A stretch of 64,000 nucleotides of DNA from Lysinibacillus sphaericus OT4b.31 (GCF_000392615.1 NZ_KB933398.1:166183-230182); one strand, 5' to 3'. Positions 10,763-23,966 are shown, counted from the first letter of the stretch. Notes: generated by a model not told the origin, from the letters alone. Numbers and translations are program-made.

Positions 10763-11334
10763 TGGCTGCACCTACTAAAATTGCCGTGTTTGCTTCAGGT
10801 AGCGGTAGTAATTTTCAAGCCATTCAAGAAGCTATTGAACATGGTGCACTAAATGCCAAGGTCGAGCTTGTTGTCACAGACAAGCCCACCGCATTTGTTG
10901 TAACACGTGCTAAAAACTTTGGTATTCCGGTTCTAGCATTAAATCCGAAAGAGTTTGCATCGAAGGCAGATTACGAGACTGCGATTATTGAAGCTTTACA
11001 CGAATGCGGTGTCGATTGGATTGTGCTGGCAGGCTATATGCGTTTAATCAGTGAAGTGCTTCTGACGGCATACTCGCAGCGTATCGTCAATATTCACCCA
11101 TCATTATTGCCTTCTTTCCCTGGAAAGGATGCAATTGGGCAAGCCATCGCGCATGGTGTCAAAATAACTGGTGTTACTGTGCATTTCGTAGATGAAGGCA
11201 TGGATACAGGGCCTATAATTGCACAAGCGGCTGTGTCAGTGGTCGATGGTGACCGTCAGGCAACAGAAACCGCAATTCATAAAGAAGAGCACTTGTTATA
11301 TACAAAGGCATTACAACAATTATTTACGTCATAA
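10762..11334 (+). CDS. purN: phosphoribosylglycinamide formyltransferase PurN
   Basis: A 190-residue GAR transformylase that uses 10-formyl-THF. The phosphate-binding FASGSGSNFQAI is at about 10-21. NIHPSLLPSFPG (about 110-121) holds the catalytic Asn-His, and TVHFVDEGMDTGPII (about 137-151) the catalytic Asp. Translation is coupled to purM by a one-base overlap. The 178-base gap to purH contains a perfect 9-bp hairpin (11363-11389). Confidence 0.97.
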   Translation: MAAPTKIAVFASGSGSNFQAIQEAIEHGALNAKVELVVTDKPTAFVVTRAKNFGIPVLALNPKEFASKADYETAIIEALHECGVDWIVLAGYMRLISEVLLTAYSQRIVNIHPSLLPSFPGKDAIGQAIAHGVKITGVTVHFVDEGMDTGPIIAQAAVSVVDGDRQATETAIHKEEHLLYTKALQQLFTS

Positions 11335-11362
11335 AACCGATTGATATAATTCGCGCAGGTAG

Positions 11363-11389
11363 ATGCGGAGAAATGCTCGATTCTCCGCA
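11363..11389 (+). other. hairpin in the purN-purH gap
   Basis: TGCGGAGAA and TTCTCCGCA pair perfectly around an 8-base loop. No T-run follows, so it is more likely an RNA processing or stability element, or a decayed repeat, than a terminator. The rest of 11335-11512 shows only the GGAGG site of purH. Confidence 0.5.
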
Positions 11390-11512
11390 AGCTTTACTGA
11401 AAATGGAGAGATTCCACCTGAAATGGTGTTGTTCAATATAGATTTAGTGCTCAATCAAGATAAGCGAGACATTTTCGTGGCTAACACGAGATAAAACTAG
11501 GAGGATTTCGTT

Positions 11513-13039
11513 GTGACAAAACGTGCATTAATCAGTGTTTCCAATAAAGATGGTATTTTAGAATTTGCTAAAGAATTAGTGGCATTAGGTTATGAAATTT
11601 TATCAACTGGTGGTACGAAAAAAATGTTACAAGACAATAATGTTGCTGTAACAGCAGTAGATGAAGTAACAAAATTCCCAGAAATATTAGATGGTCGTGT
11701 GAAAACTTTAAACCCAATGATTCACGGAGGTTTATTAGGGAAATTTGACGATGCTTCTCACCAAGCACAAATGAATGAGCATGGCATAGAACCTATTGAC
11801 ATTGTATGTGTCAATCTTTACCCGTTCGTTGAAACAATTTCAAAGCCTAATGTAACATGGGATGATGCCATCGAAAATATTGATATCGGTGGTCCAACAA
11901 TGCTTCGTTCTGCAGCGAAAAACCATCAATATGTTACAGTAATTGTGGACAGCAATGACTATGCAACCGTATTAGAGGAACTACAAGCAAATAGCGCAAC
12001 AACTATTGAAACACGTCGTAAGCTAGCTGCAAAAGTATTCCGACACACTGCTGCTTATGATTCATATATCTCGAATCATCTAACAGAAGAAGAATTCCCA
12101 GAAAGCTTAACGATGACATATGAGTTAAAACAAAATTTACGCTATGGTGAAAATCCTCATCAAAAAGCAGCATTCTATCAAAAGCGTCTTGGTTCTGACT
12201 TTTCTTTAGCTTATGCCACACAATTACATGGTAAGGAATTATCATACAATAATATTCAGGATGGCAATGCAGCGCTTCAAATTGTCAAAGAATTCAAAAT
12301 GCCTGCGGCAGTAGCAGTCAAGCATATGAATCCTTGTGGTGTAGGAACTGGTGTAACTTTAGAAGAAGCTTTTGATAAAGCATACGAAGCAGATTCAACA
12401 TCTATTTTCGGTGGCATTATTGCTTTAAACAGGGAAGTAGATGCACCGACTGCTGAAAAATTGAGTCATATTTTCTTAGAGATTATTATTGCACCATCAT
12501 TTTCGCAAGAAGCGCTTGCTATTTTAACGCAAAAGAAAAATATCCGATTATTAACGATTCCATTCGAGCAAAGGAAGCAAGATAAATTGAATGTTGTATC
12601 TGTTGAAGGTGGCCTACTTGTACAAGAGCCAGATCGTTATGGCTTTGCCAACGCAAATATCAAAGTTGTCACAGATCGTGAACCAACTAATCAGGAATGG
12701 GAAGCTTTACAACTGGGTTGGGCGGTCGTGAAACATGTAAAATCCAATGCAATCGTTGTCACGGATGCACAAATGACATTAGGTGTCGGAGCAGGGCAAA
12801 TGAATCGCGTTGGCGCAGCAAAAATTGCTTTTGAGCAAGCAGGTGAAAAAGCGCAAGGTGCAGCATTAGCATCCGATGCGTTCTTCCCAATGAGCGATAC
12901 AGTAGAAGCAGCGGCAGCGGCAGGTATTACAGCGATTATTCAACCAGGTGGCTCCATTAAAGATCAGGATTCCATTGATAAAGCGAATGAGTTTGGCATA
13001 ACAATGGTATTTACGGGAGTACGTCATTTCAAGCATTAA
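11513..13039 (+). CDS. purH: bifunctional AICAR transformylase / IMP cyclohydrolase PurH
   Basis: A 508-residue enzyme for the last two steps to IMP. The N-terminal MGS-like cyclohydrolase domain includes [14 protein letters not shown] (about 5-18) and LSTGGT (about 31-36). The C-terminal AICAR formyltransferase domain has the catalytic KHMNPCG motif (about 269-275). The start is GTG 11513 with AGGAGGA ideally spaced. Confidence 0.97.
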   Translation: MTKRALISVSNKDGILEFAKELVALGYEILSTGGTKKMLQDNNVAVTAVDEVTKFPEILDGRVKTLNPMIHGGLLGKFDDASHQAQMNEHGIEPIDIVCVNLYPFVETISKPNVTWDDAIENIDIGGPTMLRSAAKNHQYVTVIVDSNDYATVLEELQANSATTIETRRKLAAKVFRHTAAYDSYISNHLTEEEFPESLTMTYELKQNLRYGENPHQKAAFYQKRLGSDFSLAYATQLHGKELSYNNIQDGNAALQIVKEFKMPAAVAVKHMNPCGVGTGVTLEEAFDKAYEADSTSIFGGIIALNREVDAPTAEKLSHIFLEIIIAPSFSQEALAILTQKKNIRLLTIPFEQRKQDKLNVVSVEGGLLVQEPDRYGFANANIKVVTDREPTNQEWEALQLGWAVVKHVKSNAIVVTDAQMTLGVGAGQMNRVGAAKIAFEQAGEKAQGAALASDAFFPMSDTVEAAAAAGITAIIQPGGSIKDQDSIDKANEFGITMVFTGVRHFKH

Positions 13040-13092
13040 TTAACAAGAAATGTCGAAGGCCTTAAATGCCTTAGAAAAGAATATACAGACAT

Positions 13093-13122
13093 TAAGACCG
13101 AGATGTTGGTTCATCTCGGTCT
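13093..13122 (+). other. hairpin in the purH-purD gap
   Basis: AAGACCGAGATG and CATCTCGGTCTT pair around a TTGGTT loop, just ahead of the purD ribosome binding site. There is no T-run. It may be an attenuating or mRNA-stabilising structure inside the operon. Confidence 0.5.
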
Positions 13123-13150
13123 TACTCACAAAAAGGAGGATTCTCTAATA

Positions 13151-14407
13151 ATGAATGTATTAGTAATCGGAAGCGGTGGTCGTGAACATGCGATTGCCAA
13201 GCAGTTTAGTATTTCTCCATCTGTAAATAAAGTTTTTGTAGCTCCAGGTAATGACGGGATGCGTGGTGATGCCGAAGTCGTTGCAATTGACACAATGGAT
13301 TTCGCGGGTCTTGCACAATTTGCAAAAGAAAATGCAGTAGATTTAACATTTGTAGGTCCTGAGCAGCCACTCGCTGTAGGGATCGTAGATTTCTTTACTG
13401 AGCGTGGCTTACGGGTATTTGGCCCGACAAAGGCTGCAGCACAAATTGAAAGTAGTAAATCATACGCGAAGGATATAATGAATAAATATAATATCCCAAC
13501 GGCTGCACATGAAACATTTACAGCAGCAGAAAAGGCTATTGCATACATTAAAGAGCAAGGTGCACCAATCGTTATTAAGGCGGACGGTTTAGCTGCTGGT
13601 AAAGGTGTCGTTGTAGCCATGACTGAAGAAGAGGCAATTGAAGCAGTTCAGGACATGATTGGCAATCAGCGCTTTGGTGAGTCATCATCTCGCGTTGTTA
13701 TCGAAGAATTCCTTGATGGGGAAGAATTTTCCTTTATGTCATTTGTCCATAAGGGACAAATATATCCAATGGTTATTGCTCAGGATCATAAACGTGCTTA
13801 TGATGGTGATAAAGGGCCGAACACAGGTGGGATGGGTGCCTATTCACCAGTACCACAAATCTCACAAGAAGTAGTGGACGTAGCGTACAAAACAGTTGTT
13901 GAACCAACTGTTAAAGGAATGGATGCAGATGGCGTATCGTTCACAGGGATTTTATATGCGGGTCTTATTTTAACGCAAAACGGGCCAAAAGTGATCGAAT
14001 TTAATGCGCGCTTTGGTGACCCAGAAACACAGGTCGTGCTACCACGAATGACTTCCGATTTTGGTGCGTTCATGACTGCGTTAATGGATGAAAGACCTTT
14101 TGATTTACAATGGTCAAATGATGCCATGTTAGGCGTTGTAATTGCAGCTGAGGGCTATCCTGGTGATGTAGAAAAAGGAAATGCGTTACCGGACTTAGAG
14201 TCATTAGCTGACTCGCACGCGATATACCACGCTGGCACGAAGCTAGTTGATGGAAAATTTGTTGGTAATGGCGGACGTGTATTACTTGTTAGTGCAAAGG
14301 CTCCTACTTTAAAAGAAGCACAAGAAAAAGTATATGCAGGAATCACAACAGAGGAATGGCATAATTTTATTTACCGTAAAGATATCGGTTGGCGTACTTT
14401 GAAATAA
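13151..14407 (+). CDS. purD: phosphoribosylamine-glycine ligase PurD
   Basis: A 418-residue ATP-grasp GAR synthetase. The start is ATG 13151, 10-12 bases after AAAAAGGAGGA; an upstream in-frame ATG at 13103 lies inside the hairpin and is rejected. Motifs are NVLVIGSGGREHAIA (about 2-16), IVIKADGLAAGKGVVVA (about 141-157) and NTGGMGAYSP. Last gene of the operon, ended by the terminator at 14506. Confidence 0.97.
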   Translation: MNVLVIGSGGREHAIAKQFSISPSVNKVFVAPGNDGMRGDAEVVAIDTMDFAGLAQFAKENAVDLTFVGPEQPLAVGIVDFFTERGLRVFGPTKAAAQIESSKSYAKDIMNKYNIPTAAHETFTAAEKAIAYIKEQGAPIVIKADGLAAGKGVVVAMTEEEAIEAVQDMIGNQRFGESSSRVVIEEFLDGEEFSFMSFVHKGQIYPMVIAQDHKRAYDGDKGPNTGGMGAYSPVPQISQEVVDVAYKTVVEPTVKGMDADGVSFTGILYAGLILTQNGPKVIEFNARFGDPETQVVLPRMTSDFGAFMTALMDERPFDLQWSNDAMLGVVIAAEGYPGDVEKGNALPDLESLADSHAIYHAGTKLVDGKFVGNGGRVLLVSAKAPTLKEAQEKVYAGITTEEWHNFIYRKDIGWRTLK

Positions 14408-14505
14408 GTGTATTAATGGCGTTCACTAATCCCTATTGTATAGTGGAAACATGCCATACCAACCTTGAAAATTAAAACTGTGGCTAAGCTTGGTCGCTCG
14501 ATAGG

Positions 14506-14543
14506 AAAAACCGTCTCAACAGTTAGTTGAGACGGTTTTTTTG
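14506..14543. terminator. bidirectional terminator between purD and the DUF2892-like gene
   Basis: AAAACCGTCTCAAC and GTTGAGACGGTTTT pair perfectly around AGTTA, with A-rich and T-rich flanks, so it can stop transcription from both sides. It sits exactly between two convergent genes. Confidence 0.92.
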
Positions 14544-14544
14544 A

Positions 14545-14967
14545 CTAAGAAGGATTTTGAGCTTTATTTGTGGCGCTAGCACTGCCTGAGGAATTTGATT
14601 TTTGAGAAGCACTGTTGTCAGTGGACTTAGCAGCCGAATTTGTATCTGACGCATTACCAGAAATAGCCGAAGAGAAATCCTTCATAAGCTTATTGATTTG
14701 GTCAGAGGACATAGAACCTTGTCCATTGAGCATACTTTGCATAGAGGTGCTCATGGCACTTTGCATATTGGAGCTTAGCAAAGCTTTAGTCGGACAATAT
14801 TTAAAGATCCCCTCAGCCATTTTCATGGCACCTAATGCAATCATCAATCGACCTTTTGTACAGTCAGGATTTCTAGACACTTTGGCAATGCCAAACGCCG
14901 TCATACTTGTACCAAGAACAAAGCGTGAAAAGGCATTTTTATCACTCAAATTAGCTTGCTGCATCAT
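14545..14967 (-). CDS. DUF2892 / YgaP-like membrane-associated protein
   Basis: A 140-residue protein read from the minus strand. The first 65 residues resemble the YgaP-like DUF2892 domain: a Ser/Arg-containing start (AFSRFVLGTSMTAFGI), a second hydrophobic stretch (LMIALGAMKMAEGIF) and the closing KYCPTKALL, which fits the family's CPLYxLL. Residues 70-140 are Ser/Asn/Gln/Ala-rich and low in complexity, probably disordered. Two start ATGs are adjacent, after AAAGGAGG. Function is unknown. It converges on purD across a shared terminator. Confidence 0.65.
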   Translation of the reverse strand: MMQQANLSDKNAFSRFVLGTSMTAFGIAKVSRNPDCTKGRLMIALGAMKMAEGIFKYCPTKALLSSNMQSAMSTSMQSMLNGQGSMSSDQINKLMKDFSSAISGNASDTNSAAKSTDNSASQKSNSSGSASATNKAQNPS

Positions 14968-15310
14968 GTAAATTTCCTCCTTTAGTCATAGTGGAAAAAA
15001 AACGGGGTGCTACAAATTGAAACAAGATGATACACAAAGCATGCTTGTATGCGTTTATGCAATAGTAGTATGTGTACGAGATGAATAACTAAACCTGAAT
15101 ATAAATGCTCCGTATGGCAATAAAATCCTGTTCAAAACAGCAAGGTAATATGGCTTCGTTTTAACAGTCAGTGTTCGGAGTTTGCAAGAGCTACAATAGA
15201 AATTTGGTATAATCCATGTCCAATCTGTGAAGCATAGCTTGTTTAGTACGCGGTGTGCTATAGAAAAATATTGATAAATACAAACTCTTAGTTAAAAGGG
15301 GTGTATTATC

Positions 15311-15394
15311 TTGTTAAAATATAGTAAATTATTAAATAGAAAAAACTTGCTTTGGCAAAGTGAAATGTTACGATATAGATACAAAACTCTATAG
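15311..15394 (+). CDS. possible 27-residue leader peptide before yerA
   Basis: TTG 15311 follows AAAAGGGG with 9-base spacing and opens a 27-codon, Lys/Arg/Leu-rich frame ending 17 bases before yerA. Spacing is right, but the peptide is too short to judge and I know of no relative. The remaining 14968-15310 shows only the SD of the divergent gene and AT-rich sequence with a TATAAT-like box near 15205. Confidence 0.2.
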   Translation: MLKYSKLLNRKNLLWQSEMLRYRYKTL

Positions 15395-15411
15395 GAGAGG
15401 AGTATAGAAAA

Positions 15412-17139
15412 ATGGATTACCATTGGAAAATAAAAGACGTGAGAAATCATATTAATATTATTAATGGCGAAAATAATCCAGATATTGTTTTTCAAAATGC
15501 TCGCTATTTACATAGTATGCTTAAACAGTGGGTTAAAGGTAATATTTGGGTAAGTGGAGATAGAATTGTTTATACAGGGCAAGAGATGCCAAAAAATGTG
15601 GTTGGGACAGAAATAATTGATGTAGAGAATAAAGTAATAGTCCCGGGATATATCGAACCCCATGTGCATCCAACACAACTATATAATCCGCAATCTTTTG
15701 CTGACTATGCAGCCCAAGGAGGCACCACTACTTTTATTTCAGATAATTTAACACTTTTATTAATGTTAAAAGAAAAGAAAGCGTTTTCACTAATTGAGAA
15801 ACTAAATACACTACCGTTCATATTTTATTGGTGGGCTCGCTTTGATGCACAAACAGAAATTTATAATGAAGAAGAAATTTTCACAACATCTTCTGTTCAG
15901 CAATGGCTGGATAGATCTGACGTATTATTAGGTGGGGAACTAACGGGATGGCCCCGTTTGCTACAAGGTGATAATCAAATGCTCCATTGGATTTTACAAG
16001 CAAAGCACATAAATAAAAAGATAGAAGGCCATTTCCCAGGTGCGTCTTCTAATACATTGGCGAAGATGAAGCTGATTGGTGCAGACGGTGATCACGAGGC
16101 GATGACTTTTGAAGATGTGGAAAAACGAATCTTACATGGATATGCAGTCACGTTGCGTCATTCTTCTATTAGGCAGGATTTAGAGAGCATATTAAAAGAT
16201 GTAATAGATAAACAGCTTGCTATTTTTGATCACTTAATGATGACCACTGATGGCTCAACGCCGAGTTTTTATCGTAAGGGCGTTATGGACCAATGTATTC
16301 AGCTTGCTTTGGATGCAGGGGTATCACCAATCGATGCATACCAAATGGCTTCCTATAACATTGCTCGTTACTATGATTTAACTCATTACCAAGGAATCAT
16401 TGCGACAGGCCGAGTGGCGACGTTCAATATTTTGAAAGATGAATTTACGCCAACGCCAGAAAGTGTGTTATCTAAAGGAGTTTGGCTGAAGCGTGATGGG
16501 ATAAAGAGTTATACCTTCGATGCAGTCGATTGGCAGGAAGAGAAGAACTTTGAAGTGAGCTTTGATGTGGAAGAAAAAGATTTTCAATTCTCTACACCAT
16601 TAGGCATAAAACTTGAGAATGATGTAATTACGAAGCCTTATAATGTGACTGCCCAAGTAGTGGACGGGCAAATTATTGGAGATTTAGATGAATGTTTTTT
16701 AATGCTTGTGGACCGCAACGGTAAATGGCGAGTCAATACTTTTATTAAGGGATTTGCGACAAATATTGACGGATTAATTTCTTCCTATTCTAATACAGGG
16801 GATTTTATTTTTATTGGTAAAAATTTACATTCTATGAAAAAAGCTTTTGTTGAATTCAAAAAGATGAAAGGTGGAATTGTCTTAGTTGACAAGGATGAGG
16901 TTATTGCTTCAATTCCGTTGGCCATCAACGGTTTATTGTCAGAAAGTAACTTTGAGGAATTAATGGACCAGGAGCTTGTTTTAAAACAAGCACTTATGGA
17001 TCGAGGCTATCACCTAGGTGATGCTATTTATTCTCTATTATTTTTACAATCCACCCACTTACCTTATATTCGCATTACGCCAAAAGGTATTTTTGATGTG
17101 ATGAAGAATAAATTATTATTACCAGCAGTGATGCGTTAA
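15412..17139 (+). CDS. yerA: adenine deaminase-like amidohydrolase YerA
   Basis: A 575-residue amidohydrolase with the usual metal-binding pieces: EPHVHPTQLYNP (about 82-93), GHFPGASSNTLAKMK (about 206-220, the GHxPG block of adenine deaminases) and a late DHLMMTTDGS motif. Length and position next to yerB match B. subtilis YerA. Adenine deamination (adenine to hypoxanthine) is suggested by family and by the nearby pur operon, but YerA-type proteins are divergent and the true substrate is unproven. The ATG follows AGGAGAGGAG. Confidence 0.82.
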   Translation: MDYHWKIKDVRNHINIINGENNPDIVFQNARYLHSMLKQWVKGNIWVSGDRIVYTGQEMPKNVVGTEIIDVENKVIVPGYIEPHVHPTQLYNPQSFADYAAQGGTTTFISDNLTLLLMLKEKKAFSLIEKLNTLPFIFYWWARFDAQTEIYNEEEIFTTSSVQQWLDRSDVLLGGELTGWPRLLQGDNQMLHWILQAKHINKKIEGHFPGASSNTLAKMKLIGADGDHEAMTFEDVEKRILHGYAVTLRHSSIRQDLESILKDVIDKQLAIFDHLMMTTDGSTPSFYRKGVMDQCIQLALDAGVSPIDAYQMASYNIARYYDLTHYQGIIATGRVATFNILKDEFTPTPESVLSKGVWLKRDGIKSYTFDAVDWQEEKNFEVSFDVEEKDFQFSTPLGIKLENDVITKPYNVTAQVVDGQIIGDLDECFLMLVDRNGKWRVNTFIKGFATNIDGLISSYSNTGDFIFIGKNLHSMKKAFVEFKKMKGGIVLVDKDEVIASIPLAINGLLSESNFEELMDQELVLKQALMDRGYHLGDAIYSLLFLQSTHLPYIRITPKGIFDVMKNKLLLPAVMR

Positions 17140-17158
17140 TCGCGGAAGGGGAATGATT

Positions 17159-18208
17159 GTGTTTAAATCGAAGAAATTATTTATGGCATTAGCATTTAGC
17201 GCTTTGTTCATCGGAGGATGTTCAAAAGATGCATCAGAAGTGGAAGAAGATGTTGCGACAACTGAAAAGGAATCAGTTATTGAAGAGCCTGTTGAAGAAG
17301 TTGAAGTTGCGCCATTAACAGGAGAAGCTGTCGCTGAAGAAGTAACACAACGTCCAATTATTGTGACGATTAATAATCATCCTGCTGCTCGCCCGCAATC
17401 TGGTATCGCAGCAGCCGATATGATTTATGAAATGTTAGCAGAAGGTAATGTTACTCGTTTATTAGCAATCTATCAAAGTGAGTTACCACAAAATGTTGGA
17501 CCAGTTCGTAGTGCACGTTCTTACTTTGTCGATATGGCGAAGGCCTTTGGTGCATTTTATGTAGCACATGGCTATAGTCCAGAGGCAAAATCAATGCTTA
17601 GTAATAATGTAGTAGACAATATTAATGGTATGAATTATGATGGAACACTTTTCAAACGTTCAAATGAGCGTGTGGCGCCACATAACTCATATATTACTTC
17701 AGAAAACATTTTAAAGGGTGCCGAAAAAGTAGGCGCTTCAATGAATTACAGTGAAAAAGTACGTCAGGCTTTTTATGAACCCGATGAACGTGGTAAAATA
17801 GGCGTTGAAACAAGTCAAGTTGACATTTACTATGGAAATAATGAGTATTTCCACAATTCGTATGTGTATGATCATCAAAACAATCGTTATGGACGACAAT
17901 CGGCTGGCGTTGACACAAAGGATATGTTGACAGGCGAAGCACTAACAGTTGCGAATGTTTTATTCTTTGAGATGAAGCATCAAACAATTGATAATGTAGG
18001 TCGCCAAGATATTGATTTAACATCTGGTGGAAATGCGTATGTATTTCAAAATGGCTATATGAGAGAAGTCAAATGGGCTAATAGGGATGGACTACCAATG
18101 GCTGTTGAAGAGTCTGGCGAGTTAGTGAAGTTAGTACCAGGAAAGTCTTGGGTTCATTTCGTACCATCTTCACCAGGGTTACAAGCAATGGTGAAAACGC
18201 AGCCTTAA
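17159..18208 (+). CDS. yerB: DUF3048-type lipoprotein YerB
   Basis: A lipoprotein of about 349 residues. The signal peptide FMALAFSALFIGGC ends in a lipobox with Cys about 21. A Glu-rich linker (about 25-60) and a DUF3048-like domain follow, with RPIIVTINNHPAARPQSGI and GPVRSARSYF. I prefer GTG 17159 because GGAAGGGG lies 7 bases ahead; the in-frame ATG at 17153 is too close to that site. Role unknown; surface-anchored. Same order as in B. subtilis (yerA-yerB-yerC). Confidence 0.82.
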   Translation: MFKSKKLFMALAFSALFIGGCSKDASEVEEDVATTEKESVIEEPVEEVEVAPLTGEAVAEEVTQRPIIVTINNHPAARPQSGIAAADMIYEMLAEGNVTRLLAIYQSELPQNVGPVRSARSYFVDMAKAFGAFYVAHGYSPEAKSMLSNNVVDNINGMNYDGTLFKRSNERVAPHNSYITSENILKGAEKVGASMNYSEKVRQAFYEPDERGKIGVETSQVDIYYGNNEYFHNSYVYDHQNNRYGRQSAGVDTKDMLTGEALTVANVLFFEMKHQTIDNVGRQDIDLTSGGNAYVFQNGYMREVKWANRDGLPMAVEESGELVKLVPGKSWVHFVPSSPGLQAMVKTQP

Positions 18209-18222
18209 AAGGAGGAAATTGC

Positions 18223-18543
18223 ATGCAAATCGAAAAAATTCGAGGGCATCAAACAGATCAGTTATTTAAAGCAGTGTTAGAGCTAAACGACATCGAAGAA
18301 TGCTATAAATTTTTTGACGACTTATGTACGATTAGTGAAATTCAATCGCTAGCACAACGTTTTGAGGTTGCACATTTATTACGTTTAAAGAAAACCTACG
18401 AATCCATTAAAAAGGAAACGGGTGCAAGTACAGCAACCATTTCACGTGTACGTCGTTGCTTTGATTATGGGAATGATACATATGATGAAATGTTAGGTCG
18501 TTTGTATCCAGACGAAAAGCCATTCCAAGCACCAAAAGAATAA
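18223..18543 (+). CDS. yerC: YerC/YecD family TrpR-related DNA-binding protein
   Basis: A 106-residue protein of the TrpR-related YerC/YecD family. The central helix-turn-helix reads ISEIQSLAQRFEVAHLL, then TGASTATISRVRRCFDYGND (about 69-88), the recognition helix region. The start at ATG 18223 follows AAAAGGAGGAAA; the frame is open upstream inside yerB but without an SD. A transcriptional regulator by homology; targets unknown. Terminator follows. Confidence 0.88.
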   Translation: MQIEKIRGHQTDQLFKAVLELNDIEECYKFFDDLCTISEIQSLAQRFEVAHLLRLKKTYESIKKETGASTATISRVRRCFDYGNDTYDEMLGRLYPDEKPFQAPKE

Positions 18544-18549
18544 TAAGTA

Positions 18550-18590
18550 AGAGGCTGAGTAGTGTTTCTGCTCAGTCTTTTTCATTTTTT
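18550..18590 (+). terminator. terminator after yerC
   Basis: GGCTGAG / CTCAGTC stem with one G-U pair, followed by TTTTTCATTTTTTT. It separates yerABC from pcrB. Confidence 0.82.
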
Positions 18591-18652
18591 TGTCGAGAAT
18601 CATAAGCTATACTTGTAAACGAATAGATAGAAAATGATAGGTGGTAAAATAA

Positions 18653-19342
18653 ATGGATTATTTAGAGTGGAGACATGTGTTCAAGCTAGATCCGGCTAAA
18701 GAAATATCGGATGAGGCACTCGAAAAAATTTGCGAATCAGGAACAGACGTAATTTTAGTTGGCGGCACAGATGGCGTAACTTTAGATGGTGTATTAGACT
18801 TGCTTGTACGTGTTCGTCGCTTTGAAGTACCTATAGCACTTGAAATTTCAACGATAGAATCGGTGACACCGGGTTATGACTATTATTTCATTCCGACGGT
18901 GTTAAATAGTGATGATCCAAAATGGATTAAAAATATACATCATGAGGCCATTAAAGAATACGGCGATATTATGGTTTGGGATGAACTCGTCGCTGAAGGA
19001 TATTGTATTTTAAATCCAGATTGTAAAGTAGCTGAAGTAACAGGGGCGAAAACAGATTTATCAATAGATGATGTTGTTGCTTATGCACGAATGGCCGAAA
19101 ACTTCTTTAAACTACCTGTATTTTATATAGAATATAGCGGGATGTATGGTGATATTGAACTTGTACGTGCTGTAAAAAGTGAATTGCAAAATACAAAGCT
19201 ATTTTACGGCGGTGGCATTACTTCTACGAAGCAGGCGGCGGACATGGCAAAATATGCGGATACGGTTGTTGTTGGCAATATAATCTACGAAGATTTAAAA
19301 GCCGCACTTGCGACTGTTAAGGCTGTTAAAAATACGATATAA
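18653..19342 (+). CDS. pcrB: heptaprenylglyceryl phosphate synthase PcrB
   Basis: A 229-residue TIM-barrel prenyltransferase of the GGGPS family. In Bacillales it joins heptaprenyl diphosphate to glycerol-1-phosphate. Seen: [11 protein letters not shown] (about 8-18), VGGTDGVT (about 38-45), [10 protein letters not shown] (about 161-170) and the phosphate-binding FYGGGITS (about 185-192). Directly upstream of pcrA as in B. subtilis. The 274-base gap to pcrA shows no clear element. Confidence 0.93.
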   Translation: MDYLEWRHVFKLDPAKEISDEALEKICESGTDVILVGGTDGVTLDGVLDLLVRVRRFEVPIALEISTIESVTPGYDYYFIPTVLNSDDPKWIKNIHHEAIKEYGDIMVWDELVAEGYCILNPDCKVAEVTGAKTDLSIDDVVAYARMAENFFKLPVFYIEYSGMYGDIELVRAVKSELQNTKLFYGGGITSTKQAADMAKYADTVVVGNIIYEDLKAALATVKAVKNTI

Positions 19343-19616
19343 TTAAGAACAAACGTTTGAGTAATTTTATTCAGTGGACATTGAAACACTATCTTAATGA
19401 AATTACAATCTCCGGCGAGTGCCTTAGATTTACTCGTGAAAATTTATAGAGTCATGTACATTTTGTAAAAGCTTACCCTACAAACTTCGTTTTAACGATA
19501 AGGCTAACAACACTGCATTGTTAAAGACGCTACGTTGTAAGGCTTTGTTGTACGACTTTGCATTATACAAGATTTTGCGAAAAGCTCGCCATGGGGAATT
19601 TGATTGGAGGTGCAAT

Positions 19617-21869
19617 ATGGAGCAGTTAACGAAAAACTTATTAGCAGGAATGAATCCTGAGCAAGAAAAAGCAGTGAAAACAACAGAAGGCCCACTGCTG
19701 ATTATGGCAGGTGCAGGCTCTGGGAAAACAAGAGTATTGACGCATCGTATTGCGTATTTGGTAATCGAAAAGGAAGTATATCCATCAAAAATTTTAGCAA
19801 TCACTTTCACAAATAAAGCTGCACGTGAAATGCGAGAACGTATTGATGGTATCCTCGGGAATGGCACTGGCGACAGCATGTGGGTATCGACGTTCCACTC
19901 AATGTGTGTACGCATTTTGCGTCGTAACATCGATCAGCTTGGTATGTCACGTAACTTCTCAATTTTAGATTCTACGGATCAGTTATCGGTCGTGAAAAAT
20001 GTCATGAAGGATGAGAACATTGATCCTAAACGATTTGAGCCGCGTGCTATTTTAAATGCGATCAGCTCGGCCAAAAATGAGTGTATCACAGCCGATGAAT
20101 ATACAACCAATATGAATGAAAATAACCCGTATGAAAAAACGGTTGCGCAAGTATACAAAGGCTATGAAAAACGTCTACGTCGCAACCAATCACTCGATTT
20201 TGATGATTTAATCATGAAAACCATTACATTGTTTAAGCGTGTACCAGAAGTGCTTGAATACTATCAAAATAAATTTCAATATATTCATGTCGATGAATAT
20301 CAAGATACAAATAAATCACAATATCTACTCGTACAGCTACTCGCAAAGAAATTTCAAAATATCTGTGTCGTAGGGGATTCTGACCAATCGATTTATCGTT
20401 GGCGTGGTGCAGATATCGGAAATATCCTTTCATTTGAAAAAGATTATCCAAATGCTAAGGCAATTATGCTAGAGCAAAATTATCGCTCCACGCAACGCAT
20501 CCTGAGAGCGGCTAATGACGTCATTCAAAATAATACGACGCGTTATCCAAAAGAACTACGCACAGAAAACGTAGAGGGTGAAAAAATCGCTCTGTACAAA
20601 GCCTATAACGAACAAGAAGAAGCACAGTTCGTCATCCAAACGATCCAAGAGCTTATGAAAAAAGAAAATCGCTCATTTGATGATTTCGCCATTTTATATC
20701 GAACAAATGCACAATCTCGTGTAATGGAGGAAGTGCTTGTTAAATCTAATATGACCTATCAAATCGTAGGTGGCACAAAATTCTATGATCGAAAAGAGAT
20801 TAAGGATTTACTGGCGTATTTACGGCTAATTGCCAACAATGATGACGATTTATCGCTCGCACGAATTATTAATGAACCAAAGCGTAGTATTGGCGCTACT
20901 TCATTTGAAAAGATGGCACGCTATGCGATAGATCAAGATCGTTCGATTTTTGATGCAATGAATGATCTTATATTTATGGGGTTAACGGGTAAAGCTGCAG
21001 CTTCAGCAGAGCACTTTTATGCACTAATTAAAGGCTTTACAGATATGCAAGAATTTTTATCTGTAACGGAGATTGTCGAGCAGGTCATAGAGAAATCTGG
21101 TTATCGTGCAATGCTACAAAACGAAAAGACCATTGAAGCAGAAAGCCGTTTAGAAAATATTGAAGAATTTTTATCTGTAACTAAAGCGTTTGAGGAACGT
21201 AGTGATGATAAGAGCTTAATCGCCTTCCTAACAGATTTAGCACTAATTGCGGACATTGATGCACTCGATAAAGAAGATACATCGAAGGGCAGCATTATTT
21301 TAATGACGATGCATGCTGCAAAAGGTTTAGAATTCCCTGTCGTCTTCATTATTGGGATGGAGGAAAATATTTTCCCGCACTCTCGTTCACTTGACGATCA
21401 GGATGAAATGGAAGAGGAACGACGTCTTGCTTACGTAGGTATTACACGTGCGGAGGAACGTTTGTATTTAACTTGTGCGCAATCTCGTACGATTTTTGGA
21501 CGTTCGAGTTTCAATAATGCTTCTCGTTTCTTACGTGAAATTTCAGAGAATATTACGGAATCCATATCTAAAGCTGGTACCAAACCTGAGGTACCTTTTG
21601 CAACTGGTAATCGCTCTTCTGGCGGCTATCAAAAACGTACACTAGGCAGCGTACAGCAAACACAACCAGCTACTGCCCGTTTACAATCAACTGGCGGCGA
21701 CCAGTTTGGATGGAAAGCTGGAGATAAGGCTGTTCACAAAAAATGGGGAACAGGTATGGTTGTAAGTGTAAAAGGCGAGGGTGATAGTACAGAGCTTGAT
21801 ATCGCATTCCCACAACCAATTGGTATTAAGCGATTACTTGCACAATTTGCACCTATTGAAAAAGCGTAA
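19617..21869 (+). CDS. pcrA: ATP-dependent DNA helicase PcrA
   Basis: A 750-residue superfamily 1A 3'-5' helicase for repair and replication restart. Motif I is AGAGSGKT at 31-38; motif II is VDEYQDTN near 225-232; [24 protein letters not shown] and [12 protein letters not shown] are also present. The C-terminal [18 protein letters not shown] near 700 is the Tudor-like RNA-polymerase-binding end. The start is ATG 19617 with GGAGG; the open frame from 19518 is upstream extension only. Forms an operon with ligA and camS. Confidence 0.97.
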   Translation: MEQLTKNLLAGMNPEQEKAVKTTEGPLLIMAGAGSGKTRVLTHRIAYLVIEKEVYPSKILAITFTNKAAREMRERIDGILGNGTGDSMWVSTFHSMCVRILRRNIDQLGMSRNFSILDSTDQLSVVKNVMKDENIDPKRFEPRAILNAISSAKNECITADEYTTNMNENNPYEKTVAQVYKGYEKRLRRNQSLDFDDLIMKTITLFKRVPEVLEYYQNKFQYIHVDEYQDTNKSQYLLVQLLAKKFQNICVVGDSDQSIYRWRGADIGNILSFEKDYPNAKAIMLEQNYRSTQRILRAANDVIQNNTTRYPKELRTENVEGEKIALYKAYNEQEEAQFVIQTIQELMKKENRSFDDFAILYRTNAQSRVMEEVLVKSNMTYQIVGGTKFYDRKEIKDLLAYLRLIANNDDDLSLARIINEPKRSIGATSFEKMARYAIDQDRSIFDAMNDLIFMGLTGKAAASAEHFYALIKGFTDMQEFLSVTEIVEQVIEKSGYRAMLQNEKTIEAESRLENIEEFLSVTKAFEERSDDKSLIAFLTDLALIADIDALDKEDTSKGSIILMTMHAAKGLEFPVVFIIGMEENIFPHSRSLDDQDEMEEERRLAYVGITRAEERLYLTCAQSRTIFGRSSFNNASRFLREISENITESISKAGTKPEVPFATGNRSSGGYQKRTLGSVQQTQPATARLQSTGGDQFGWKAGDKAVHKKWGTGMVVSVKGEGDSTELDIAFPQPIGIKRLLAQFAPIEKA

Positions 21870-21883
21870 GCGGAGGAACTTAA

Positions 21884-23890
<2,007 letters not shown>

Positions 23891-23966
23891 TAAAAAAATT
23901 TCTATTTCCCCAAACAATTAGGAACTGAACAAAAAATCTGCCAATTAGTAAAGGAGTACTAAAATA